Source: Pseudoalteromonas sp. NC201 (GTDB taxonomy: Bacteria > Pseudomonadota > Gammaproteobacteria > Enterobacterales > Alteromonadaceae). From it: a stretch of 32,500 nt of DNA. Every line of letters starts with the position of its first letter. Position 1 is the stretch's first letter. This document shows, one piece after another, positions 25,137-32,500 of the stretch. The notes under the pieces are model-generated. The model made no database searches. It was given only the letters and a program-made list of their open reading frames with translations, and had not been told where the DNA came from. The stretch lies in assembly GCF_002850255.1 (NCBI RefSeq), contig NZ_CP022522.1, positions 1 through 32,500 on the forward strand, in the 5' to 3' direction. Both the position numbers and the translations under genes were made by a program.

Positions 25137-25164
25137 AGTGTATGGTCTTATTTTAGCCATTCAA
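25137..25164 (-). promoter_or_regulatory. Candidate sigma70 promoter of def-fmt-rsmB-trkA
   Basis: On the minus strand, TTGAAT (complement of 25159-25164) and TACACT (complement of 25137-25142) are separated by 16 nt. They lie 32-59 nt upstream of the def start in the def/LysM divergent region. Confidence 0.4.
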
Positions 25165-25180
25165 GTTCCCCTTTAACAGG

Positions 25181-25202
25181 TTTTGGTGGATAATAACCAA
25201 AA
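25181..25202. promoter_or_regulatory. Inverted repeat enclosing a GATAAT -10-like element upstream of the LysM gene
   Basis: TTTTGGT and ACCAAAA form 7-bp arms around GGATAATA, which contains GATAAT, a good -10 match for the plus-strand LysM gene (ATG 25223). The layout suits either an operator over the promoter or a leader hairpin. No clear -35 is seen. Confidence 0.35.
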
Positions 25203-25222
25203 ATAACCACAAGGAAGCCATC

Positions 25223-26362
25223 ATGAAATATCCGATTGCTGCATTAATACTCGCTAGCTGCTCTGTTTTCTCTGTGAAAGCGGACACTTTGGCTGTAAAA
25301 GCAGATGCACCACAGCGTTATGTGGTGAAAAAAGGCGATACCTTGTGGGATATTTCAAAAATGTACCTACGTTCTCCATGGAAGTGGAAGCAATTGTGGC
25401 AGTGGAATCCTAGTATTCAAAACCCAGATCTGATTTATCCAGGAGACAGTCTTAAGCTACTTTACGATGAAAATGGCAATCCAATACTGGTGTTAGACAA
25501 AGGTGTGAAGAAGCTGTCACCGCATACACGTATTGTTAACCAAAAAGTGGCTGCTATTCCTACCTTGCCACTACCCATCATGGAACCGTTTTTGCGTTTT
25601 GAGCAAGCACTTTCTGAGTCGGAGTTTTCTGATAGCCCAATTGTACTGGGAGCTAATCGAAATATTAAAAATGCGACTCCGGGTCATCTTTTGTATGTTA
25701 AAGCTGATTTAGTAAAAGGTGGGCACTATGCCATCTATCGTCGCGGTGAAATCTATCGTGCAATAGACAGCCAACAATTGCTTGGCTTGGAAGCTGTGTT
25801 AGTTGGTTCTGGCCACGTGGTTGAGCAAGGTGACCTAGCTGCGGGGCGTCCGGCAAAGCTACAGTTAGAGGTTGCCAAACAAGAGGTTAGAGCTGGGGAT
25901 ATTGTACTACCCATATCTACCGGACAAAGCTTTCCGGCACAGTTTTCTATGTCTCGTCCTGAGGAGCAAACTTTGGGCCGTATTATTGCGAGCGATAATA
26001 AGCTCAGAGAGTTTAGTACCATGAGTGTTGTGGTACTAGATGTGGGTAGTAAAGCACGGCTAAAAGAGGGACATGTCCTTGATATTATAAGGCAATCACC
26101 TACAGTTATAGAAAGTCAACACGGTCCGCGCTATATTGAAGATGCATCACGACTTGACAAACTGATCACCGAAATGGGATCTTGGTTTGGTGAGGGAAAC
26201 GATGACGATAGCGTGGTATGGCATATGCCAAAGGAAAAAGTCGGTGAGCTGATGGTCTTTAAAGTGTATGAAGACTTAAGCTACGCTATGGTTGTTGAAA
26301 CTTCGGAGCCGATCCGCGTTGGTGATCATGTACAAGCATTCAAGGAAACTGCCAGTAACTAG
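25223..26362 (+). CDS. tsaP: LysM domain protein, TsaP-like (type IV pilus secretin-associated)
   Basis: The 379-residue product has a Sec signal peptide (cut probably after VKA, residue 20) and one LysM peptidoglycan-binding domain at about 33-79 (YVVKKGDTLWDIS ... NPDLIYPGDSLKL). A long beta-rich C-terminal region follows without cysteine. In Pseudomonas aeruginosa the gene at the same place, between def-fmt and dprA (PA0020), is TsaP, which anchors the type IV pilus secretin PilQ to peptidoglycan and has this LysM plus FlgT-like layout. The name here rests on synteny and architecture; the C-terminal domain was not matched by a search. It is transcribed away from def and is followed by dprA 47 nt later. 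Confidence 0.75.
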   Translation: MKYPIAALILASCSVFSVKADTLAVKADAPQRYVVKKGDTLWDISKMYLRSPWKWKQLWQWNPSIQNPDLIYPGDSLKLLYDENGNPILVLDKGVKKLSPHTRIVNQKVAAIPTLPLPIMEPFLRFEQALSESEFSDSPIVLGANRNIKNATPGHLLYVKADLVKGGHYAIYRRGEIYRAIDSQQLLGLEAVLVGSGHVVEQGDLAAGRPAKLQLEVAKQEVRAGDIVLPISTGQSFPAQFSMSRPEEQTLGRIIASDNKLREFSTMSVVVLDVGSKARLKEGHVLDIIRQSPTVIESQHGPRYIEDASRLDKLITEMGSWFGEGNDDDSVVWHMPKEKVGELMVFKVYEDLSYAMVVETSEPIRVGDHVQAFKETASN

Positions 26363-26373
26363 GTGGTAGAATT

Positions 26374-26405
26374 TCTCCTTGAGTGAGTCAGTAAACTCAA
26401 GGAGA
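26374..26405 (+). promoter_or_regulatory. Hairpin sequestering the dprA ribosome-binding site
   Basis: TCTCCTTGAGT (26374-26384) pairs perfectly over 11 bp with ACTCAAGGAGA (26395-26405) around a 10-nt loop. The right arm contains AAGGAG, the Shine-Dalgarno sequence 5 nt before the dprA ATG, so the folded RNA would hide it. No T-tract follows, so it is not a terminator. It lies entirely in the 47-nt gap between tsaP and dprA. Confidence 0.6.
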
Positions 26406-26409
26406 GAGT

Positions 26410-27492
26410 ATGAAACAAGCTAAACTAGCTCAAGCTTTGGCATTAACCCTTTGCCAAGGGCTGGGTATCAAAACCATCACTGCATTACTTAATCACGTCT
26501 CCCTTGCGCAATTATTCACATTAAGCCAAGTTGAGCTTTGTCAGCTTGGGCTACAAGAAAATGTTGCTGCCAATTTAGCGAGCACAGATTGGTCTCGTAT
26601 CGAGCACATATTGGCTTATTGTCAATGTCAGCAAATTCATGTTGTATCTTTGTTTTCTCCTGAGTACTCCGAGCAACTAAAAGAGATCTGTAACCCTCCC
26701 TTAGTGCTCTTTTGCAGAGGGAATATTGCGTTATTAAAACAACCACAAATTGCGGTTGTCGGTAGTCGTAGTTCAACGAGAACTGGGCTTGGGCTTGCAC
26801 ATGAATTTGCACAGGGCTTAAGTCGCTCGGGGTTGGTGGTGACGTCGGGTATGGCGAGAGGGATTGATGGCGCAGCGCACCAAGGTGCACTTGATGTTCA
26901 AGGAGGAACCATTGCCGTGCTAGGGACAGGCGTTGATGTTGTTTACCCCAAACGCCATCAACGGCTTTATGAAGACATCGTGCAGCATGGTTTGGTGGTG
27001 AGTGAATTCTTACCAAATACTCAAGCAAATAGTAATCACTTTCCGCGGCGTAATCGCATAATCTCGGGTTTATCTTTGGGTGTTTTGTTGGTTGAAGCCG
27101 AAGTAAAAAGTGGCTCGCTGATTACCGCACGCTATGCACTGGAGCAAAACAAAGAAGTGTTTGCGATCCCTGGCTCAATTAAAAACCGATTAAGTAGCGG
27201 TTGTCATTACTTGATTAAGCAAGGGGCAAAACTCACCGAAAATATTGAGGATATTTTGGAAGAAGTGAGCTTTTTTTGTGAAAACAGTCTATATAGTATA
27301 GAAATAGGGGAGCAAAAAGAGGAGCAATGTCCCGTATTAGAAAACCTTGGCTTTGAGGTGACGTCAGTCGACACTTTAACGCAAAGGACCCAGTGGCCAG
27401 TAGAGCAGGTGATTGCCAGACTATTGGACCTAGAACTCGAAGATAAAGTAGAGCGTGTACTCGACGGCTACATAAAACTCGCGAGGGGTTAA
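26410..27492 (+). CDS. dprA: DNA processing protein DprA (Smf)
   Basis: DprA binds incoming single-stranded DNA and loads RecA on it during natural transformation. The 360-residue product has an N-terminal SAM-like helical domain, then the Rossmann-fold DprA core with GSRSSTRTG (from residue 118), GMARGID (147-153), [12 protein letters not shown] and SGSLITA, and a C-terminal winged-helix DML1-like domain. Length is near that of E. coli Smf (374). The ribosome-binding site AAGGAG is strong but buried in an 11-bp hairpin. smg follows after 4 nt, as in E. coli. Confidence 0.96.
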   Translation: MKQAKLAQALALTLCQGLGIKTITALLNHVSLAQLFTLSQVELCQLGLQENVAANLASTDWSRIEHILAYCQCQQIHVVSLFSPEYSEQLKEICNPPLVLFCRGNIALLKQPQIAVVGSRSSTRTGLGLAHEFAQGLSRSGLVVTSGMARGIDGAAHQGALDVQGGTIAVLGTGVDVVYPKRHQRLYEDIVQHGLVVSEFLPNTQANSNHFPRRNRIISGLSLGVLLVEAEVKSGSLITARYALEQNKEVFAIPGSIKNRLSSGCHYLIKQGAKLTENIEDILEEVSFFCENSLYSIEIGEQKEEQCPVLENLGFEVTSVDTLTQRTQWPVEQVIARLLDLELEDKVERVLDGYIKLARG

Positions 27493-27496
27493 GAAG

Positions 27497-27970
27497 ATGT
27501 TTGATATTTTAATGTATTTATTTGAGAACTATATTCACAGTGAGGCAGAAATCTTTGTCGAACAAAACGAACTCACCGATGAACTCCTTCGCGCCGGCTT
27601 TAATCAAGGCGAAATATACAAAGCACTTGATTGGCTTGAGCAACTTGCAGATTTACAACACAGTGACGAAAACCCCTATTTAAATGCTAAACCGGACCAT
27701 GCGACACGGATCTACACCGACAGCGAATGCAATATGCTAGACGTTGAAAGCCGTGGTTTTTTAATGTTTGTGGAACAAGTCGGAGTGATTGACAGTACCA
27801 CCAGAGAAATGGTGATGGATCGCTTATTCGCGTTGGATAAAACCTATATCAGCCTAGATGATTTAAAGTGGGTGATACTAATGGTGCTATTTAATGTGCC
27901 GGGTAAAGAACATGCTTATGCGCAGATGGAAGATCTGATTTTTACCGAGCCTGCATCTGTAGTTCATTAA
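27497..27970 (+). CDS. smg: Smg family protein (DUF494)
   Basis: The 157-residue product starts [16 protein letters not shown] and matches E. coli Smg (157) in length and pattern. The family is small, acidic, mostly helical and cytoplasmic, and has no established function. It follows dprA by 4 nt, an arrangement widely conserved in gammaproteobacteria, so it is probably co-translated with dprA. A long hairpin 28 nt downstream probably ends the operon. Confidence 0.94.
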   Translation: MFDILMYLFENYIHSEAEIFVEQNELTDELLRAGFNQGEIYKALDWLEQLADLQHSDENPYLNAKPDHATRIYTDSECNMLDVESRGFLMFVEQVGVIDSTTREMVMDRLFALDKTYISLDDLKWVILMVLFNVPGKEHAYAQMEDLIFTEPASVVH

Positions 27971-27997
27971 CTCTGCTCTAGCATGACAAGTTTCCTT

Positions 27998-28029
27998 CGG
28001 TAAGTTGAGGTCTTGACCTCAGCTTACCG
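27998..28029 (+). terminator. Long hairpin after smg, probable terminator
   Basis: A 15-bp stem, CGGTAAGTTGAGGTC with GACCTCAGCTTACCG (one G-U pair), closes on only a TT spacer. It is followed by CCTTTC rather than a clean T run, so termination efficiency is uncertain. It separates tsaP-dprA-smg from yrdD-tsaC-hemF. Confidence 0.5.
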
Positions 28030-28105
28030 CCTTTCAAATAATGGTTACTACTTAGTTGAAAACGCTGATATCAAATACTTGCAAGGGGGAATTTCCATCA
28101 TTTCC

Positions 28106-28133
28106 TTGACCCTAAAAACGAGGCGATTATATT
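28106..28133 (+). promoter_or_regulatory. Sigma70 promoter of yrdD-tsaC-hemF
   Basis: TTGACC (28106-28111) and TATATT (28128-28133), each five of six matches, are separated by 16 nt, 37 nt before the yrdD ATG. This is the best promoter match in the window. Confidence 0.6.
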
Positions 28134-28169
28134 AGGCGCATATTTGCACAAGGGGGCGGTGGTAAAGCG

Positions 28170-28732
28170 ATGAGTAAAATAGACCATGCATTATTTAATG
28201 CAGACAAACATGCATTAGAAAAAGAGTATGAAGTATGTCCAGAATGTGGCTCTGAGCTGGTAATCAAAAACAGTAAAAATGGTCCATTTATTGGCTGCGC
28301 TAGCTACCCGACTTGTGATTATATTCGCCCGCTCGCACATCATGATAGCCATGTAATTAAAGTACTAGAAGATGTGGCTTGTCCTGAATGTGGCAAAGAT
28401 CTAGTGATAAAAAATGGCCGCTACGGCATGTTTATTGGCTGTACTGGGTATCCTGATTGCCACTATATTGGTCATGAAGATGCGCCACCCACAGCGGCGT
28501 TGCCTGCGTGTCCAAAATGCCAAAAAGGCAACCTAATTCAGCGTAAAAATAAGTTTGGTAAACACTTTTATAGCTGTGACACTTACCCAAGTTGTAAGTA
28601 TACCTTGAACGCCAAGCCTGTAGAGCAGGCTTGTCCTGAGTGTCATTGGCCCGTGCTGGTGGAGAAAACCCGAGCGGGTAAAGCTGTGCTACAATGCCCG
28701 CAGAAATCATGTCAAAAGATAGTGGAAATACC

Positions 28733-28736
<4 letters not shown>
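28170..28736 (+). CDS. yrdD: Topoisomerase I-type zinc-finger protein YrdD
   Basis: The 188-residue protein consists almost entirely of four zinc ribbons of the type found at the C-terminus of topoisomerase I. The first three have the pattern CPxC...GxFxxCxxYPxC: CPECG/CASYPTC, CPECG/CTGYPDC and CPKCQ/CDTYPSC. The last is CPECH/CPQKSC. There is no topoisomerase catalytic domain, so it is not a truncated topA but the stand-alone YrdD family. Nucleic-acid binding is likely; the role is unknown. Its stop overlaps the tsaC GTG start by four bases (GTGA). E. coli has yrdD in the same place, before tsaC. Confidence 0.9.
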
Positions 28737-30231
<1,495 letters not shown>

Positions 30232-30232
30232 T

Positions 30233-30268
30233 AGAGTAAAAAAGGAGCCTCTGCTCCTTTTTTACTCT
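30233..30268. terminator. Bidirectional terminator between hemF and the chemoreceptor gene
   Basis: A perfect 16-bp stem, AGAGTAAAAAAGGAGC with GCTCCTTTTTTACTCT, has a CTCT loop. The internal A6/T6 runs make it a good terminator on both strands. It ends hemF (plus) and the chemoreceptor gene (minus), whose stop codons are 2 and 11 nt away. Confidence 0.85.
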
Positions 30269-30279
30269 TAGCGGTTCAC

Positions 30280-31887
30280 TTAGTTTAATTTAAATCCGCG
30301 CACTTGCTCATCCAAATCGCGCGCAAGGGTGAGCAACTCTTCACTGATCTGTTTTGAGCCATGGGCATCAACTAGCGAGCGCTCAGCATTATCGCTAATC
30401 GCCACTACGCTACGATTGATTTCTTCAGCAGCCAAGTTTTGTTGCTCAGTGGCATCGGCAATTTGTAGGTTTAAGGCATTAATTTCGTGCATCTGTGTCG
30501 AGATGTCTTTAAGCGCTTGTGCCACTTTCTTGACCTGATGTGCGCGGTCATCCGCTTCTTCGCAAGAAGCACTCATTGCTGCCACGGTTTGCTGTGCCTC
30601 GGACTGTAGTTTATCGATAGTACGTTTGATTTCATCGGTTGAGTCATGTGTTCGTGTCGCAAGTGTTCTGACTTCGTCCGCAACAACCGCAAACCCTCTT
30701 CCTGCTTCTCCGGCTCGTGCGGCCTCTATTGCTGCATTGAGCGCTAAGAGATTGGTTTGCTCCGCGATACTACTGATCACTTCGAGTACTTTACCCACTT
30801 CTAGTGTTTGTGCTTGAAGCTGAGAAACTTGTTCTGCAGCTAGCCTTACATCTTGTGCTAATTGGTTGATACTTTGCTCAGTATGATTAGCAACAGCCAT
30901 GCTTTCCTCTGCGAGGTGATTGCTGCTATCAGACTTTTCTGATGCAAAGTGGGTGGTATTTTTTACTTCACTTGAAGAGCTTTCAAGCTCGTTAATTGCG
31001 GCTGCAACAGAGTCCGTCCCTTGTTTTTGCTCTTGAATGGCCAGCTCGGTAGTTTCCGCTGAAGCATATATAGATTCTGCTGAGTGAATAAGTATTTTTG
31101 AAGAGTTGGATAACTGCGCAATATTGTCTTTAAAGCTATCCATCATTTTATTGAAGTTAATCGCCAAACGTCCAAGCTCGTCATCGACTTGGTCGTCTAT
31201 TCGTAATGATAAGTCTTTGTTCGTCGTTGCGAGGCGCATGGTCCGGCCTAGCGTTTTTAGTCGTACTATAAAGAGCTTCCTGAAAAGTACGCCTAAAATT
31301 ACAAAGGTGGTAATAAAGATAGCTGAGAGAAGCGCAGTGCTAAACCACGTATTAGTGTGTACCGTATTATCAATATCATCCAAAGAGTAGCTGATCCGCA
31401 CAACGCCGAGCACATCGCCTTCCTTTGCCTGATGACAACCTAAGCAATTTGTTCCTTTATAGCTTTCTTTGGCCACCATCGGCTTTAAATAAGTCATGAT
31501 GCGACTACCGTCGCGTTGTTCAATAACTAAGGTCTCTTTTCCGTTCAACGCATCAAATTCAGCCTCAGAGTTAGGTGCTTGATTTGCATTACCTGGACCG
31601 TAAAGCTTATTAACTTGCTCGGAGCGGATAATATGCGCATCTTCGATATTTGGATGATTGCGAATTTTATCACTCAGAATTTCACGGTTTGCCATGGTGC
31701 CGGTCAGCATCATAGTATTGATAGAGTCAAAGTAATTATCTGCCAGTAGCTTAATATTACTTTCGACGGTTTCTTCAGCGAGCGTCTTTTGTTGACTGCT
31801 GCTACTAAGGATACTGGCAATCAAGACGAGCACGCCCGTCACTGCCAGTAACGCATAAATTTTATGTTGAATAGATTTCACACGCAT
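30280..31887 (-). CDS. Methyl-accepting chemotaxis protein with periplasmic c-type haem motif
   Basis: The 535-residue product (ATG at 31887; a TTG at 31902 would add five residues) is a transmembrane chemoreceptor. TM1 is at about 11-29, a periplasmic domain at 30-180, TM2 at about 181-202, then HAMP and a long signalling coiled coil. The highly conserved hairpin tip includes [20 protein letters not shown]. The periplasmic domain carries CLGCH (148-152), a CxxCH covalent haem-binding motif, just before [13 protein letters not shown]. This resembles c-type haem sensor domains (Tll0287-like/DUF3365) of some receptors; the domain name is by pattern only. There is no C-terminal CheR-binding pentapeptide. 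Sensing of redox state, O2 or NO and output through CheA/CheW are inferred. The upstream neighbour on the same strand is a truncated globin. Confidence 0.88.
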   Translation of the reverse strand: MRVKSIQHKIYALLAVTGVLVLIASILSSSSQQKTLAEETVESNIKLLADNYFDSINTMMLTGTMANREILSDKIRNHPNIEDAHIIRSEQVNKLYGPGNANQAPNSEAEFDALNGKETLVIEQRDGSRIMTYLKPMVAKESYKGTNCLGCHQAKEGDVLGVVRISYSLDDIDNTVHTNTWFSTALLSAIFITTFVILGVLFRKLFIVRLKTLGRTMRLATTNKDLSLRIDDQVDDELGRLAINFNKMMDSFKDNIAQLSNSSKILIHSAESIYASAETTELAIQEQKQGTDSVAAAINELESSSSEVKNTTHFASEKSDSSNHLAEESMAVANHTEQSINQLAQDVRLAAEQVSQLQAQTLEVGKVLEVISSIAEQTNLLALNAAIEAARAGEAGRGFAVVADEVRTLATRTHDSTDEIKRTIDKLQSEAQQTVAAMSASCEEADDRAHQVKKVAQALKDISTQMHEINALNLQIADATEQQNLAAEEINRSVVAISDNAERSLVDAHGSKQISEELLTLARDLDEQVRGFKLN

Positions 31888-31986
31888 CGCACCTGTACAC
31901 AATTAGAACAGTGATTATGCATCTCTACTCAAGAACGGGATTTGACCTAGCGCAAAATAGCCGTGTAATTTTAATTAACTAATACT

Positions 31987-32442
31987 TTAGTCTTGTTCTT
32001 GATTAATCATATGTGTCGCAAGCTGAGCGAGGGACTGCCTTAATCCTTCTCTTAATAATGGGTTTCCTACCTCTAAGTCTAATGCTTTATTCATGCAGTG
32101 CATCCACTGATCCCGTAAATCTTGGTCGATAGGGAAAGGCATGTGGCGCATTCTTAGGCGTGGGTGACCATATTTCTCTGCAAATAAATCGGGCCCGCCT
32201 AACCAACCAGAAAGAAATTCAAAAAATACCTGTCTGATCCTATCTAATGGTTGTGGATGCATATCGTAAAGCGGCTTTGCATAGGGGTCGGTTGCCATAA
32301 TATCGTAAAAACGGTTAGCAAGATCGCGGGCGCCTTGTTCTCCACCAATGATTTCATAAGGTGTTTTTTCTGGAGTGGGGGCACTATTTGTTTGTTCTAC
32401 GGTTGCATCTTTATTAAAGATACGTTTAATTAACTGCTTCAT
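31987..32442 (-). CDS. glbO: Group II truncated haemoglobin (2/2HbO)
   Basis: The 151-residue product is a 2-over-2 globin of group II. A charged extension of about 28 residues precedes the globin fold. Visible haem-pocket residues are Tyr46 (probable B10), Tyr59/His62 (CD/E region), His100 in RMRHMPFPI (proximal His F8) and Trp113 in RDQWM (G8, diagnostic of group II). A gene of this kind, PSHAa0030, encodes the well studied cold-adapted 2/2HbO of P. haloplanktis TAC125, linked to oxidative and nitrosative stress tolerance. It is cytoplasmic. It precedes the haem-c chemoreceptor by about 100 nt on the same strand and diverges from aroE with only 29 nt between start codons. Confidence 0.92.
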   Translation of the reverse strand: MKQLIKRIFNKDATVEQTNSAPTPEKTPYEIIGGEQGARDLANRFYDIMATDPYAKPLYDMHPQPLDRIRQVFFEFLSGWLGGPDLFAEKYGHPRLRMRHMPFPIDQDLRDQWMHCMNKALDLEVGNPLLREGLRQSLAQLATHMINQEQD

Positions 32443-32471
32443 AATGACTCTTTCAAGGCGCTCTTATAACG

Positions 32472-32500
32472 ATGGACAAATACGCGGTATTCGGTAATCC
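32472..32500 (+). CDS. aroE: Shikimate dehydrogenase, first codons only (partial at window end)
   Basis: Only 29 bases are present, encoding MDKYAVFGN plus two bases. This matches the highly conserved AroE N-terminus (E. coli METYAVFGNP), and aroE is the expected neighbour of hemF/tsaC. AroE reduces 3-dehydroshikimate to shikimate with NADPH. A possible AAGG (32454-32457) is rather far (14 nt) from the ATG. The rest lies beyond the window. Confidence 0.75.

Noticed and set aside
25813..25820. CCACGTGG core in the LysM gene as a further parS
   Set aside because: The flanks are GG and TT instead of the TT and AA of the TTCCACGTGGAA core, so the outer half-sites are missing.
26516..27028. 170-codon open frame on the minus strand within dprA
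   Set aside because: Antisense to the conserved DprA Rossmann core; composition is not protein-like and there is no ribosome-binding site.
28694..28732. Upstream ATG start for tsaC
   Set aside because: Lies within yrdD without a ribosome-binding site and would make the protein longer than the family; the GTGA overlap start fits better.
31942..31955. FNR-like TTGAC-N4-CGCAA upstream of the chemoreceptor gene
   Set aside because: Only 7 of 10 consensus positions match TTGAT-N4-ATCAA, too weak to annotate although oxygen control would fit the context.

Overview
The window looks like the replication-origin-proximal end of the main chromosome of a marine gammaproteobacterium, most likely Pseudoalteromonas or a close Alteromonadales relative. 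It opens exactly on the GTG start codon of dnaA, so base 1 is probably chromosome position 1 and oriC lies just upstream. The assignment rests on gene order (dnaA-dnaN-recF-gyrB-glyQS; fadBA facing slt and pepQ-yigZ-trkH; def-fmt-rsmB-trkA facing a LysM gene-dprA-smg-yrdD-tsaC-hemF). It also rests on a prolidase very like the Alteromonas organophosphorus acid anhydrolase and on a group II truncated globin of the kind studied in Pseudoalteromonas haloplanktis. No rRNA, tRNA, insertion sequence, prophage or CRISPR array was seen.

Layout. 1-6038: replication operon dnaA, dnaN, recF, gyrB with very short gaps, ending at an intrinsic terminator. recF carries two perfect 16-bp parS palindromes inside its reading frame. 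6215-9186: glyQ-glyS (glycyl-tRNA synthetase), then a terminator. 9258-9704: a small lipoprotein of unknown role with a starch-binding-like beta-sandwich pattern. 9773-10012: tusA (minus). 10235-13568: fadBA (minus, fatty-acid beta-oxidation) with a FadR-like operator upstream. 13849-15738: slt. 15833-19355: pepQ, yigZ, trkH. 19512-20857: an unrecognised protein and a PilZ (c-di-GMP) protein. 20933-25105 (minus): def-fmt-rsmB-trkA. 25223-27970: TsaP-like LysM protein, dprA, smg. 28170-30231: yrdD-tsaC-hemF. 30280-32442 (minus): a chemoreceptor with a periplasmic c-type haem motif and a truncated haemoglobin. 32472-end: the first codons of aroE.

Most genes are core housekeeping: replication, translation initiation and protein maturation, K+ uptake (TrkH channel plus TrkA gating subunit, split between two operons), cell-wall turnover, fatty-acid oxidation and haem synthesis. 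The most interesting parts are: (i) the parS pair embedded in recF; (ii) the minus-strand haem-c chemoreceptor/truncated-haemoglobin pair sitting between hemF and aroE, which are adjacent in many relatives, suggesting an oxygen/NO/redox sensing module; (iii) a perfect hairpin that buries the dprA ribosome-binding site; and (iv) an unrecognised gene plus a PilZ gene between trkH and trkA. No intergenic stretch exceeds 300 bases; the longest, 13569-13848 between fadB and slt, is described below.
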